NCBI GenBank assembly: GCA_030348875.1
Contig: JAUCEP010000002.1
Location: 1,753,001 to 1,817,000, forward strand
Direction: 5' to 3'
DNA from: Ureibacillus composti
Lineage (GTDB): Bacteria > Bacillota > Bacilli > Bacillales_A > Planococcaceae
Length of the DNA: 64,000 nucleotides
Positions 18,469 to 27,839 of this stretch are shown here, one piece after another. A program made the translations under genes and the position numbers. The first letter of the stretch is position 1; every line of letters starts with the position of its first letter. The notes below the pieces were generated by a model, which saw nothing but the letters and a program-made list of their open reading frames with translations, made no database searches and was not told the origin of the DNA.

Positions 18469-19554
18469 TCACCCCAAATCGTTCTTTTGCTCATTTGTTT
18501 CATCGCGAACCATTACTTCAACATCATCGGCTTGAACCACCGCTTCATGTTTTTTGATCGGCACCTTTACTTCAACAATTGTGCCTTCACCTGGAACCGA
18601 CACAATTTTATATTTACAGCCAATCTCAACGGCTCGTTCGGCAATATTTTTTAGACCATATGAGGAGTTTTTATCCTCTTCCATATTAAATCCAAGCCCA
18701 TTATCCTGTATTCGTAAAATAGCGAGGTCATCACGGGCGATTAATAATAATTCCACTTCACTTGCTTTTGCGTGTCTCAGTGTATTGGAAAGCGCTTCTT
18801 GTGCAATGCGGAATAGGTGATCCTCTTCTGCTCTAGACAGTTCAACATCTTCAATTTGGTAGTCAATATGGAAGTAAACTTTTTGTTGAAGCTCGATAAT
18901 TAGATCGCGAAGACCTTGTGAAAGCGTGTTGTTATGAAGTGCAATCGGGCGTAAATGTAGTAAAAGTGCACGCATTTCAAGCTGAGCCTGTTGTACAATT
19001 TTTTCAACTTGATGAAGTGACCCAGATTTGCTTTGCTCTTCCTCTTGTTCCGTTAGAGCTGACAACAGCATAGATGCAGCGAATAATTGTTGTGAAACGG
19101 AATCGTGAAGTTCTCGGGCTAGTCTTTGTCTTTCGGCAATGATCCGTTCTTGAATAATTTTATCGTTCGCCTCGACTTTTTCATTCGTCATACGTTGTAA
19201 GCTTTTACGCTGTGTTTCAATTAATTCATTCGTTTGTAACAAAGCTTTTCTTAAAGGATATGAAACGTTTTTCTTCTTTACTGTAAAATCTGGTTCGATT
19301 AATTGTTTGACATAATTTGTTGCAATGGCTTGTTTAGATTTACCAATGGAGCTCATCCAAATACTTAGGATCAAACTAATGGTTAAAATAGCGATCATAA
19401 TAACAGTGAAAAGGGGGAGTCCCTGATAGTTTGTTTCCCATAAAAAGCTCCAGTTTGTTTCATTAGGAACGCCAAATAATAATACCATTAGACCAAAAAC
19501 CATCCCGCCTAAAAGTAAAAAGATTGTGAGGGTGCGGAAGATAAAAGCAATCAT
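18469..19554 (-). CDS. liaS: LiaS/VraS-type sensor histidine kinase
   Basis: 361 residues. Two transmembrane segments near 8-30 and 47-68 enclose a very short extracellular loop, the 'intramembrane-sensing' layout of LiaS. HisKA_3 dimerisation region with phosphoacceptor His150 ([15 protein letters not shown]) and a HATPase_c domain ([34 protein letters not shown]). The start ATG overlaps the liaF stop. LiaF is expected to inhibit it in the absence of envelope stress. The C-terminal 30 residues beyond the ATPase domain are acidic and unremarkable. Confidence 0.9.
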   Translation of the reverse strand: MIAFIFRTLTIFLLLGGMVFGLMVLLFGVPNETNWSFLWETNYQGLPLFTVIMIAILTISLILSIWMSSIGKSKQAIATNYVKQLIEPDFTVKKKNVSYPLRKALLQTNELIETQRKSLQRMTNEKVEANDKIIQERIIAERQRLARELHDSVSQQLFAASMLLSALTEQEEEQSKSGSLHQVEKIVQQAQLEMRALLLHLRPIALHNNTLSQGLRDLIIELQQKVYFHIDYQIEDVELSRAEEDHLFRIAQEALSNTLRHAKASEVELLLIARDDLAILRIQDNGLGFNMEEDKNSSYGLKNIAERAVEIGCKYKIVSVPGEGTIVEVKVPIKKHEAVVQADDVEVMVRDETNEQKNDLG

Positions 19555-20234
19555 TTTCGAATCACCTCCACATCACCGAGCCATGTCGCTACGTGAATTA
19601 TTAGGTTGCGTTTTGCATCTTCTGGATTTCCATCTTCAAAAACCAATCGTTCATTCATCATTCTTTTTGGAGCATATTGCAAAAGTTTTGCTTCTCCTAA
19701 AATGGTTGTATATTGGATTCGAAACGGAATCTCATAGGGAATCGTTACACTCACTTTACCGATTGCTTGTCGAATGGTTATAACTGAAGTACCGGTTGGT
19801 AAAATGGTTTCAGTTGCATCAATAGAAATATCACCTAAAAATCGTTGTATCTGAATATCTTGCCATTTGTAATTTTCAAGGGGTGTTGAAAAACTGCCGA
19901 ATAAATCATTCTTCTGAACAGTTCCTCTTTGGAAATGATAACCGTCGATTGTAACAGTTTCCTGTTCTTTTGTAAGATGTTTATACAATAAATAAATTAG
20001 AATTCCTACGATAAACAGTCGTAAACTCCAAACATTCATGACGGCTAGGAAGAGGAAGAAGCACCCGGCCCAAAAATAATACTTTTTGCTTTTTGAAAAG
20101 CTGAAATAGAGAAATAACGCTCCAATAATAAGTAAAAAGGCACCGCCATTATTAAAGATTGCAAGTTCCGCGAAGACGATTAAAAGTAGAATAATCACTA
20201 GAAGTGTAAGTTGATCTGTTGAAAATCTCTTCAT
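19551..20234 (-). CDS. liaF: LiaF-like membrane regulator
   Basis: 227 residues from the ATG at 20234, preceded by AGGGAGGACC. Three to four hydrophobic segments occupy about 10-85, followed by a LiaF-type C-terminal beta-rich domain (about 100-227) with repeating patterns such as IQRFLGDISIDATETILP and IRQAIGKVSVTIPYEIPF. In B. subtilis LiaF is the specific inhibitor of LiaS. Overlap with liaS by four bases indicates coupling. Confidence 0.88.
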   Translation of the reverse strand: MKRFSTDQLTLLVIILLLIVFAELAIFNNGGAFLLIIGALFLYFSFSKSKKYYFWAGCFFLFLAVMNVWSLRLFIVGILIYLLYKHLTKEQETVTIDGYHFQRGTVQKNDLFGSFSTPLENYKWQDIQIQRFLGDISIDATETILPTGTSVITIRQAIGKVSVTIPYEIPFRIQYTTILGEAKLLQYAPKRMMNERLVFEDGNPEDAKRNLIIHVATWLGDVEVIRK

Positions 20235-20305
20235 AATGGGTCCTCCCTTCATCAAGTATGTATTTGTTCGCAAGGATGAACATGATTTAGTTTTAATCAA
20301 AAGTT

Positions 20306-20336
20306 AGGAGAAAGCATATAGCTTTCTCCTTTTTTA
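20306..20336. terminator. Perfect hairpin between pspA and liaF
   Basis: AGGAGAAAGC and GCTTTCTCCT pair perfectly around ATATA. The T-run is on the plus strand, although the neighbouring genes are both on the minus strand; leftward it is followed only by AACTTTTGATT. It may partly attenuate transcription from pspA into liaFSR or be a processed end. Confidence 0.55.
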
Positions 20337-20502
20337 GGTAATTATACCATGTTCTATTAAATGTTCGTGAGAAGTTTATCTCTAAAGTTGCTGCGGTTAA
20401 ATCTAAAAATCACTGTTACGATAGGGGCATTTTAAATGCTTGGGGACATTGTTTGTTCGCCCACTATTCGGATGGTAAACTTATTTTACCCAATTGACTA
20501 AA

Positions 20503-21156
20503 TTATTCTTTCGTAGAGACAGGTAATTCAAGTACAGGCGTTGGGTTAGAAGCATTTTGCGTTTCAAGATGACGTAAGCGAGCTTCTAATTGCGTTGTTT
20601 CATAATCCTTTTCAATGTTTGTTGCAAGGTTGTCAATGTAAGTTGAAAGTTCATCAAAATTTGTTTCATTTTTTGATTTTAAGACGTGGTCCATTTTGTG
20701 GTTTGCACGTGTTACATTTTCTTTGCCCATTAATTGAAGCTGACGAACTTTCATGTCTTTGATTTTGTGCTTCATTGTTTCGAATTTTTGTTCTAACTCT
20801 AAAAATTCCTTGTTTGTTGTTTCAATTGAAGTTAGTAATGTGTATTGACGTAATTTATAAGTTTCCACTTCTTTATTGGCAAATTCAATTAAATCTGCTT
20901 CACCACTATTTGTTGCAAGGGCTAGTTGATTCGTTCTTTTTTCTAACATCTCACTTGCTTCTTTTAGTTCGCCCTCAAGTTTTTCTTTTAATTGCGCTTG
21001 ACGTTCAAGTAATTTACCAGTTTGTTCTGTTTGTTTTTCAGCTTCACGAATGTATTGGTTAAGCATCGCAATCGGATTCTTTTTTTCCTTTTTATCGAAT
21101 AACTCATGTAAATCTGCTTCTAAACTGTATTTAAATCTTTTTAATAAACTTGTCAT
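20503..21156 (-). CDS. PspA/IM30 (LiaH-like) envelope stress protein
   Basis: A 217-residue, almost fully helical protein of the PspA/IM30/Vipp1 family. It starts SLLKRFKYSLEADLHELFDK, the amphipathic membrane-binding helix, then PIAMLNQYIREAEKQ and a long coiled coil (about 30-190). Such proteins oligomerise on damaged membranes. LiaH is the B. subtilis member and the main target of LiaR. It follows the small membrane protein gene by 13 bases and lies upstream of liaFSR, so induction by LiaR is likely although I could not identify a LiaR box. Confidence 0.9.
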   Translation of the reverse strand: MTSLLKRFKYSLEADLHELFDKKEKKNPIAMLNQYIREAEKQTEQTGKLLERQAQLKEKLEGELKEASEMLEKRTNQLALATNSGEADLIEFANKEVETYKLRQYTLLTSIETTNKEFLELEQKFETMKHKIKDMKVRQLQLMGKENVTRANHKMDHVLKSKNETNFDELSTYIDNLATNIEKDYETTQLEARLRHLETQNASNPTPVLELPVSTKE

Positions 21157-21169
21157 TTGAATTCTCTCC

Positions 21170-21523
21170 TTATTTCGTTAATTTTGCCCATTCATTTTCA
21201 AAATTCGTGAATGGATCATTTTCTTTTGTTGTATTTAATGAAAGTGGCGCGTCTTCGTTGTTCCATTTTTTATACACTACGTAAAGTACGAAGATTGCTG
21301 CAAGACCGATTAATGCTGGGATGTTTGAAATAGCTGATAATACACCAACAAGTCCAACTGCTACCCACATCACTTTCGCGAATGTTGATTTAGCTTTGAC
21401 GTAGTAATGCATGCCGAGCCATACAAACAGACCTGAGAAGGCAAGGCCAACTAATGGACCTAACATGTGAAGTGCAACAATTACTGCGACAACTCCTAAA
21501 AGTATTAAACCTAATTTTTTCAT
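21170..21523 (-). CDS. Small membrane protein of the Lia/Psp module
   Basis: 117 residues with three hydrophobic segments (about 5-40, 48-66, 70-85) and a hydrophilic C-terminal tail ending ENEWAKLTK. I do not recognise a named family; by position, directly ahead of pspA, it is analogous to LiaI, the small membrane anchor for LiaH. The length and topology are similar but the sequence is not obviously homologous. Ribosome site AAGGAGC precedes the ATG. It is the first gene of the leftward five-gene unit. Confidence 0.75.
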   Translation of the reverse strand: MKKLGLILLGVVAVIVALHMLGPLVGLAFSGLFVWLGMHYYVKAKSTFAKVMWVAVGLVGVLSAISNIPALIGLAAIFVLYVVYKKWNNEDAPLSLNTTKENDPFTNFENEWAKLTK

Positions 21524-21755
21524 TTCTTTTTTGCTCCTTTCGTTTGTAACCTTATGTTATCTAATTACGTGATTTCCTAAAACGGACCCGGATTGCATCT
21601 TTTACTAGGTCTAGAGGCTGAGGTCATCTAGGCAAAGTGTAGGAGTTTATTGTTTCATGGTTATTTGACAAAAATAGAACGAGTGTCATGACAGCCTTTG
21701 ACAAAATATTTGAAATGCTTCTTTTATAATGTTAGTAAAGGAAGGAGGACTAAAA

Positions 21756-22184
21756 ATGAGAACTTATTCAATATTTAATATAAAAAAACAATATCAATCA
21801 TTTGTATTTGGACGAGAACGATTGCTTCTTGAAATGGTAACTTCTATAGATGAAACAAAAGAGTCCTCTGTATCCAAACAAATTAGTTATCTCTGTGAGC
21901 CAATAGAAGGTAGTATGGTACAGGGGTTCATCTATGAACATTTACAAAGAAGTTTCCCGGAAATGGTAAAAATCGAGGATTATCTAAAATTCGAGCATCA
22001 AATTAAAGGTCGCTTAAAATTAAGAGTATACTCTTATCATATAGAAGCGGTTTGTGAAGGATCGCGCATGCTAGATTTAGATCTATTCCAATCATTGAGT
22101 CAAATGAATGATTCGTTTCTTGCGTTCAATAAAGCGGATTCGGAATGTGGATGGTTGAAACCAATTAAACATGCCTCATACTAG
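21756..22184 (+). CDS. sirA: Sporulation inhibitor of replication SirA
   Basis: 142 residues from ATG 21756, which has the ribosome site GGAAGGAGGAC. It begins RTYSIFNIKKQYQSFVFGRE, close to B. subtilis SirA (YneE), which binds domain I of DnaA and stops new rounds of replication at sporulation onset. Single domain, no membrane segment. Position directly before yneF matches B. subtilis. SirA is made under Spo0A control in B. subtilis; a 0A box (TTTGACA-like) is not certain here, though TTTGACAAAA occurs at 21698. Confidence 0.9.
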   Translation: MRTYSIFNIKKQYQSFVFGRERLLLEMVTSIDETKESSVSKQISYLCEPIEGSMVQGFIYEHLQRSFPEMVKIEDYLKFEHQIKGRLKLRVYSYHIEAVCEGSRMLDLDLFQSLSQMNDSFLAFNKADSECGWLKPIKHASY

Positions 22185-22337
22185 AAAAAGCTAGTTTGTT
22201 TTGTGAAAAATGATACTAAAACACTAGAAAAACGCTATAAAAACAAAGCAAACGCTAGTAACATCAAAGTTTATAGTGTATAATCCTTCATGGAGAGTTC
22301 TTCTCGGTATTAATTGGTAGTGGAGGAGGTTGGCACT

Positions 22338-22559
22338 GTGGATACTTGGATTTGGATTATTATTGTGATTATAGCGCTAGCAGGCGGTGTAGCACTTGGT
22401 TTCTACTTAGCTCGTCAATATATGATGAAATATTTAAAAGAAAACCCACCAATCAACGAACAAATGATTCGTGTGATGATGGCTCAAATGGGTCGAAAAC
22501 CATCAGAAAAACAAGTTCGTCAAATGATGGCACAAATGAACAAATTCTCAGACAAATAA
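22338..22559 (+). CDS. yneF: UPF0154 membrane protein YneF
   Basis: 73 residues from GTG 22338 with ribosome site GTGGAGGAGG. One N-terminal transmembrane helix (about 3-25) followed by the conserved cytoplasmic [20 protein letters not shown]-type region. YneF follows sirA in B. subtilis. Function unknown. Confidence 0.93.
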   Translation: MDTWIWIIIVIIALAGGVALGFYLARQYMMKYLKENPPINEQMIRVMMAQMGRKPSEKQVRQMMAQMNKFSDK

Positions 22560-22565
22560 GTCAAT

Positions 22566-22605
22566 CAACAACAGTTTTCGCAGATGTCGAAGCTGTTGTT
22601 TTTAT
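22566..22605 (+). terminator. yneF terminator
   Basis: CAACAACAG and CTGTTGTT, extended by TTCG/CGAA inside, then TTTTTATTTTG. Confidence 0.8.
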
Positions 22606-22668
22606 TTTGTTTACAGGCTTAAAAGATTTCATTAAAAAAGCCGCCTCACATATAGAGACGGCAAATTA

Positions 22669-22845
22669 CTAACGACGATGTTCGACTAGGTCAATGGCTC
22701 CTAATACGATATGGGCTAAACCGAAACCGAAAATGGTATTGGCAACCATTTTGTTTGAACCATGTTTCTGTTTCATTGCATAGCCCGCAGCCGTAACGGC
22801 AGAACCAAGAACAGTTGGGATTAAACCTTCACGAATGTTATTCAT
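22669..22845 (-). CDS. Small hydrophobic protein of unknown function
   Basis: 58 residues from ATG 22845, which sits well after GGAGGG. The sequence MNNIREGLIPTVLGSAVTAA is followed by a basic turn (KQKHGSNK) and a second hydrophobic stretch (NTIFGFGLAHIVLGAIDLVE), so it may span the membrane twice. I do not recognise the family. It lies alone between yneF and the hydrolase, on the opposite strand to yneF. Confidence 0.7.
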   Translation of the reverse strand: MNNIREGLIPTVLGSAVTAAGYAMKQKHGSNKMVANTIFGFGLAHIVLGAIDLVEHRR

Positions 22846-22989
22846 TATCAAAATCCCTCCATCATCGTTGTTAGTTGGTGAAACACACCATTCTTATTAT
22901 TGCTTGAAGTGCTCGAGATATGTAAGAAAGTTTCGTTCATCAGGTGGCTAAACGAAGAATCTTCTTCATTCAATGAACGTAATTCATTT

Positions 22990-23046
22990 TAATAAAAATA
23001 GAAACGACATTCTGAGGTCAAAATCAACACCTAAAATGCCGTTATA
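22990..23046 (-). terminator. Terminator of alpha/beta hydrolase gene
   Basis: On the minus strand AACGGCATTTTAGGT pairs, with mismatches, with ACCTCAGAATGTCGTT and is followed by TCTATTTTTATT. Confidence 0.65.
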
Positions 23047-23054
23047 AATGAAAA

Positions 23055-24023
23055 TTATGAAATTTCCTTCTGTGATAAAAAATCATCTTCATCATCATCC
23101 ACTAAAACGTACTGATCTAAAAATTCGCGAATCGTTTGTTCATATTCATGCGAGTTTTGATTAAAAGATTGGGCATGAGCTCCGATGCTAAAGAGCTTTA
23201 ACATTTTAGGTTCCTCTTTCGCTTCGTACATTTCTTCCGTCATCTCAGGTAGTATGAAGTCGTCCTCTAAACTATGAATAAACAGAACTGGTGATTTGAT
23301 TTTTGTCACTGCCTGTTTGGGTGTCACACTTCTGATTGAATAGCCATCTCGAAGACGCAAGAAAAGGTCAGCAACTCGAACCGGTAGTTTTGGACGTAAA
23401 AGGGTTTCTTTTTTCACAATTTGTGATAGTAATTTCTCGAAGTCTGAGAATCCACAATCGGAAATATAGAAATTCGCACTATCTTCAATAAGCCCAGCAT
23501 ATAGAAGCATTGTCGCTGCACCCATTGATTCTCCGTGAATGCCGATTAGTGCATCTTCGCCAACAATCGTTCTCACGGCTTTTACAACTGCCGCTAAATC
23601 GAATTTTTCATAATATCCGTAACTTGTTGTTTTCCCACCAGAATCACCATGACGGCGGTGGTCAAAAACGAAGGAATTAAAGCCAAGTCGCTCAAACATT
23701 CGAGCATATTTCACCGAATTAATCTTATTTTCTGTCACACCATGGCAAATAATGATGGTGTTCGTTGTATTTAAAGGCTGTAGAAAAACACCTTTTATTG
23801 GATAACCATTTGGTGAATCAATACTTAACTCATCTTTTCGGCAATTGTTATACCATGATTCATCAAAACGTTGTGCTTTTAATTCACGGTCATAGATAAA
23901 GTCTGCATCTTTTTGTTTAATGTACATAAGTCGATTGGTTAACAAAATGCCAAAAGCTGCAGTCATTGCGGAAATGACGGACGTAAAAATACTTGATACG
24001 ATCAATACTTTCTTTCGTTTCAT
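23055..24023 (-). CDS. Membrane-anchored alpha/beta hydrolase
   Basis: 322 residues. A signal-anchor helix lies at about 7-28. The rest is an alpha/beta hydrolase: oxyanion region IIICHGVTEN, nucleophile elbow GIHGESMGAATML (Ser near 166), Asp in SLEDDFILP and His in GAHAQSF near 290. FDHRRHGDSGG is typical of the family that includes YqkD of B. subtilis, which is encoded near yqkK and nudF there. That synteny makes a YqkD orthologue likely, but the substrate is unknown. The C-terminal tail is acidic. Confidence 0.85.
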   Translation of the reverse strand: MKRKKVLIVSSIFTSVISAMTAAFGILLTNRLMYIKQKDADFIYDRELKAQRFDESWYNNCRKDELSIDSPNGYPIKGVFLQPLNTTNTIIICHGVTENKINSVKYARMFERLGFNSFVFDHRRHGDSGGKTTSYGYYEKFDLAAVVKAVRTIVGEDALIGIHGESMGAATMLLYAGLIEDSANFYISDCGFSDFEKLLSQIVKKETLLRPKLPVRVADLFLRLRDGYSIRSVTPKQAVTKIKSPVLFIHSLEDDFILPEMTEEMYEAKEEPKMLKLFSIGAHAQSFNQNSHEYEQTIREFLDQYVLVDDDEDDFLSQKEIS

Positions 24024-24215
24024 AAAAACACCTCGATTCCTCTTTAGTATAAAATATTCAGCCTGTCATTATTCACCTATACTAATGTTACATTAGTTTT
24101 AAGAAAAATTTTTTATTACACCCCTAGTAAAAATACATTCAAAATAGAGGGAAATCTTATATTACATGGAATACATTAAATAAGATTTACTATTTCGAAC
24201 AAAGGGGAATTGTTC

Positions 24216-25397
24216 ATGTCAAAAGAAGTTGTCATTGTAAGTGCTGTACGTACAGCGATTGGTTCATTTCAAGGTACTTTAAAGGATGTACCTGCAACAA
24301 AATTAGGTGCCATCGTCATAAAAGATGCACTAAAAAGAGCTGGAATAGATGGAAGTCATGTTGATGAAGTCATCATGGGAAATGTGTTATCTGCTGGACT
24401 GGGACAAAATCCTGCACGTCAAGCTACTTTAGAAGCGGGCTTATCTTATGAAGTTCCAGCAATGACCATTAATAAAGTTTGTGGTTCGGGGTTAAAAGCT
24501 ATACATTTAGCTGCTCAAGCCATTGCAGCGGGAGAAGCTCAAGTTGTTGTAGCAGGTGGCTTCGAAAATATGAGTCAAGCGCCATATTTACTAATGAATG
24601 CTCGTGAAGGATATCGTATGGGAAATCAAAATGTCGTTGATAGTATGATTCAAGATGGATTATGGTGTGCATTTAACGATTATCATATGGGAATGACAGC
24701 CGAAAACTTATGTGATTACTATCATATTACGCGAGAAGAGCAAGATGCGTTCGCAGCTCGGTCACAACAACGTGCATTTTTTGCAATAAGTGAAGGGAAA
24801 TTTGGTGAAGAAATCGTGCCGGTTGAGATTCCAGTAAGAAAAGGGGAACCGATTATTTTTGAAAAGGATGAATATGTAAGACCAAAATCAACGGTTGAAA
24901 CTTTGAATAAATTACGTCCAGCATTTAAAAAAGATGGATCGGTGACTGCAGGAAATGCATCGGGCATCAATGATGGTGCGGCAGCTGTAGTAGTAATGTC
25001 AAAAGAAAAAGCAGATGAACTAGGCATAACGCCGCTAGCAACAATCATTGCAAATGCAAGCGTGGGTGTTGACCCTGCCATTATGGGGACAGGCCCAATC
25101 AAAGCCGTTAAAAAAGTGTTAGAAAAAGCAAATCTTTCACTGGATGAAATCGATTTAATCGAAGCGAATGAAGCCTTCGCCGCTCAATCAATTGCTGTGG
25201 ATCGTGAATTATCCTTTAATCATGATAAACTAAATGTCAATGGTGGGGCAATTGCGCTTGGTCATCCAATCGGTGCAAGCGGTGCACGCATTCTAGTCAC
25301 GTTGCTATACGAAATGAAACGACGCGACGCTAAACATGGGCTTGCAACACTTTGTATTGGCGGTGGACAAGGAGTAGCGACGATTATCCAACGATAA
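24216..25397 (+). CDS. Acetyl-CoA C-acetyltransferase (thiolase)
   Basis: 393 residues from ATG 24216, after AAAGGGG. Thiolase fold with active-site Cys89 ([10 protein letters not shown]), the NEAFAAQ motif near 320, catalytic His in [11 protein letters not shown] near 350 and second Cys in CIGGGQG near 380. This is the biosynthetic-type thiolase interconverting two acetyl-CoA and acetoacetyl-CoA; MmgA, AtoB and PhaA are similar. No other fatty acid or ketone genes adjoin it, so the pathway is unclear. It seems monocistronic, with about 100 bases to yqkK. Confidence 0.93.
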   Translation: MSKEVVIVSAVRTAIGSFQGTLKDVPATKLGAIVIKDALKRAGIDGSHVDEVIMGNVLSAGLGQNPARQATLEAGLSYEVPAMTINKVCGSGLKAIHLAAQAIAAGEAQVVVAGGFENMSQAPYLLMNAREGYRMGNQNVVDSMIQDGLWCAFNDYHMGMTAENLCDYYHITREEQDAFAARSQQRAFFAISEGKFGEEIVPVEIPVRKGEPIIFEKDEYVRPKSTVETLNKLRPAFKKDGSVTAGNASGINDGAAAVVVMSKEKADELGITPLATIIANASVGVDPAIMGTGPIKAVKKVLEKANLSLDEIDLIEANEAFAAQSIAVDRELSFNHDKLNVNGGAIALGHPIGASGARILVTLLYEMKRRDAKHGLATLCIGGGQGVATIIQR

Positions 25398-25500
25398 TGT
25401 TTAATGTTCGTTCGTACCTAGAAAATAAACAAGGGGTTGCAACGAAGGACTAAGGGTAGTATCGTACTAATATATGTACGAAATGGAGTAGGTGAATAGC

Positions 25501-25758
25501 ATGGCAAAAAAGAAAAATCAACCACAAAAACAAACAACAACCAAAAATCAAGAAAATGAAGCACTAACATTAAAGGACCAAATCAATGGGGACGTGTTAG
25601 CAAAGCTACAAGCTGCAAAGAAAAGTTTAGTTGCTGAAGAACAAGCAAAAGAAGAAGAACGTCAAGCGCGTCTAGCCTTCGAACGCAAACAACGCGAGAA
25701 AAACATGTCCTTCGAAGAGCTTCTTGATAAGTATGGCAATCAAGGATCGAAATTTTAA
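25501..25758 (+). CDS. yqkK: DUF3886 protein YqkK
   Basis: 85 residues from ATG 25501; an in-frame GTG at 25492 is possible but the site AGGTG fits the ATG. It is highly charged and helical: a Lys/Gln-rich N-terminus, then LKDQINGDVLAKLQAAKKSL and an EERQARLAFERKQREKNMSF coiled segment, ending in FEELLDKYG. This is the YqkK/DUF3886 family, function unknown, located near nudF in B. subtilis. Confidence 0.85.
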   Translation: MAKKKNQPQKQTTTKNQENEALTLKDQINGDVLAKLQAAKKSLVAEEQAKEEERQARLAFERKQREKNMSFEELLDKYGNQGSKF

Positions 25759-25822
25759 TGTTCATTGATCTGTAACTCTTTTTAAGTTAAAAAAGTGAAA
25801 GATAATTAAATTAGCGAGATAG

Positions 25823-25858
25823 CATGGCAATTCGTAAAGGAATTTGCCATGTTTTTTT
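25823..25858 (+). terminator. yqkK terminator
   Basis: CATGGCAATTC pairs with GAATTTGCCATG (one bulge) around GTAAAG, then seven T. Confidence 0.85.
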
Positions 25859-26070
25859 ATGTTTGTATGTGAAGCTCATAAGAGGAGGAGAATTACCGTC
25901 TGAAGAAAATAGTGGAGACTTAGAAGAGTAGAATATTAGTGGGGAATTCCAGTTAAGGGATCTAGATGAGACTCAAAGATTTAGAAGTGATAAGCGTACA
26001 GGGATTTCTAAAATAAAGGAACTTTCTTCGGTTATTTTACCTAGAGGACCCCTAGAAGTCAGATATAAGG

Positions 26071-26194
26071 GAAGAAATTTCCGTTAACCGCGCTAAATTA
26101 AGTCGAAATTTAAAGATTCGTACTAGATAAGGGTAAAAGTTTCCCTTATTTCGAGGAAAATACAAGCATTTTTCAATTTAACGGAAATTTCTTC
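26071..26194. repeat. 17-bp inverted repeat pair with inner hairpin
   Basis: GAAGAAATTTCCGTTAA at 26071-26087 is perfectly complementary to TTAACGGAAATTTCTTC at 26178-26194, 90 bases apart. Between them, TAAGGG and CCCTTA pair. A transcript could fold into a long arm with an internal hairpin. No open frame fits; a small non-autonomous element or RNA are both possible. Confidence 0.55.
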
Positions 26195-26345
26195 GGTTAT
26201 TTTCAAACACATAAGCCCAATTACATAACCCCAACCCTAGTAAACCCTAAAAAAATAAAAAGCACGGCCAATCCTAAAAATAGAACTGGCACGCGCTAAA
26301 ATCTCATTATAATGGGCTTGTCTCACCCAATTTTATAATACTCTA

Positions 26346-27689
26346 TTATTTTTTATTACCTCTTAAGTTATAGATCGCAACTAGTATAATAAACCAAATC
26401 GGAGTTAATAATAGGGCACTTCTTGTTTCCTCCGCAACAAACATAATTACTAAAATCGCTACAAATAGAATTAGCACAACATAGTTAATAAATGGAGTCA
26501 ACGGTGCTTTAAACGTTGATTTTTTATGTAACTCGGGACGTGTTTTCTTATATCGAATATGTGAAATTAAGATGATACTCCACACCCAAATGAAGCAAAT
26601 AGCACTAATAGTTGTAACGATACTAAATGCTGCATCAGGAATCATATAGCTTAATAATGCTCCAACTGAAACGACTACTGCTGAAGTGACTAAGGCATTT
26701 GAAGGAACATGATTACCATTTAATTTTGCAAATGATTTTGGACCTTGTTTATTTTTGCTTAAGTTATACATCATACGACTTGTTGAGAATAATCCACTGT
26801 TACCTGCAGATGCAGCTGAAGTTAGCACGACAAAATTGATAATTCCTGCAGCAATTGGAATTCCAGCTAAAGTGAAAACTTGTACAAATGGACTGTTTGC
26901 TGCACTAAGTTGTGTCCATGGATTAATACATAAGATGACGAAAATCGCACCTACATAGAATAATAAAATTCGAACAGGTATTTTATTAATGGCAGAAGGG
27001 ATGTTTTTCTTTGGATCTGCTGTTTCAGCAGCTGATACCCCAACTAATTCCACACCCACGAATGCGAATACTACCATTTGGAAGGCAAATAGGAAGCCTG
27101 TAAGACCATTCGGGAAGAGACCACCATGTTCCCATAAGTTGCTTACTGAAACTTTCCCAGTGTTAGTTTCAAATCCAGTAACAAGCATGAAAATACCAAT
27201 AGCAATTAGTGCGACGATTGTAATTACTTTAATAATAGCAAACCAAAACTCTAATTCACCAAATAGTTTAACAGTTAGCAAGTTTAAAAATAGTAAAATG
27301 ACTAAACATGCAAGAGCTGGAATCCATTGTGGTATATCAAACCAATATCTTACATAAACCCCTACAGCTATGATGTCTGCCATCGCTGTCATAATCCAGC
27401 AGAACCAATAAGTCCATCCTGTTACAAAACCTGCCCATGGACCGATATAATCTGTTGCAAAGTCTGTAAATGATTGGTAACCTGCATTTGATAATAGTAA
27501 TTCACCTAAAGCACGCATGACGAAAAATAATGCAATCCCAATAATTAAATAAACAAATATAATAGAAGGACCCGCTTTTTCAATTGCTGCCCCCGACCCT
27601 AAAAATAACCCTGTACCAATCGTTCCGCCGATTGCAATTAACTGTACATGTCGATTTTTTAAGTCGCGTTTTAATTCTTGTTGTGCCAT
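26346..27689 (-). CDS. cycA: CycA-type D-alanine/D-serine/glycine permease
   Basis: 447 residues with 12 transmembrane segments of the amino acid/polyamine/organocation superfamily. It starts QQELKRDLKNRHVQLIAIGG and has GTIGTGLFLGSG, the SGP/GAGP-like 'KAGPSIIFVYLIIG', and the ELLLSNAGYQSFTDFATDY region that closely resembles E. coli CycA throughout. CycA takes up glycine, D-alanine and D-serine by proton symport. The gene is preceded by a glycine riboswitch and terminator on the same strand, which independently supports glycine as a substrate. Monocistronic. Confidence 0.92.
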   Translation of the reverse strand: MAQQELKRDLKNRHVQLIAIGGTIGTGLFLGSGAAIEKAGPSIIFVYLIIGIALFFVMRALGELLLSNAGYQSFTDFATDYIGPWAGFVTGWTYWFCWIMTAMADIIAVGVYVRYWFDIPQWIPALACLVILLFLNLLTVKLFGELEFWFAIIKVITIVALIAIGIFMLVTGFETNTGKVSVSNLWEHGGLFPNGLTGFLFAFQMVVFAFVGVELVGVSAAETADPKKNIPSAINKIPVRILLFYVGAIFVILCINPWTQLSAANSPFVQVFTLAGIPIAAGIINFVVLTSAASAGNSGLFSTSRMMYNLSKNKQGPKSFAKLNGNHVPSNALVTSAVVVSVGALLSYMIPDAAFSIVTTISAICFIWVWSIILISHIRYKKTRPELHKKSTFKAPLTPFINYVVLILFVAILVIMFVAEETRSALLLTPIWFIILVAIYNLRGNKK

Positions 27690-27800
27690 GTGATAGCCCC
27701 CTGATGTTTTGTAGGAAGAGCCGTTTCTAAATTAGAGTTTCACATTTGTGCTTTACCACATGAGCATAGATGTCTAAAAATTTTCCTCAATTTTTTAATA

Positions 27801-27825
27801 AAAAAAGAGATAGACTTTCTATCTC
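27801..27825 (-). terminator. Riboswitch expression-platform terminator
   Basis: On the minus strand GAGATAGA and TCTATCTC pair around a 3-base loop, followed by a T-run. It lies between the glycine aptamer and cycA, where ligand could decide termination. Confidence 0.8.
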
Positions 27826-27839
27826 ATGAGAACTTTAAA

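Larger units (their letters stand above)
25759..26345. other. Non-coding region with palindromic repeats
   Basis: No gene is visible in 587 bases. After the yqkK terminator at 25823-25858, the stretch 26008-26210 contains related segments: the motif TTCTTCGGTTATTTT twice (about 26026 and 26190), a 17-bp perfect inverted repeat (26071-26087 and 26178-26194) and a TAAGGG...CCCTTA hairpin between them. It looks like a degraded or structured repeat element. Confidence 0.6.
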
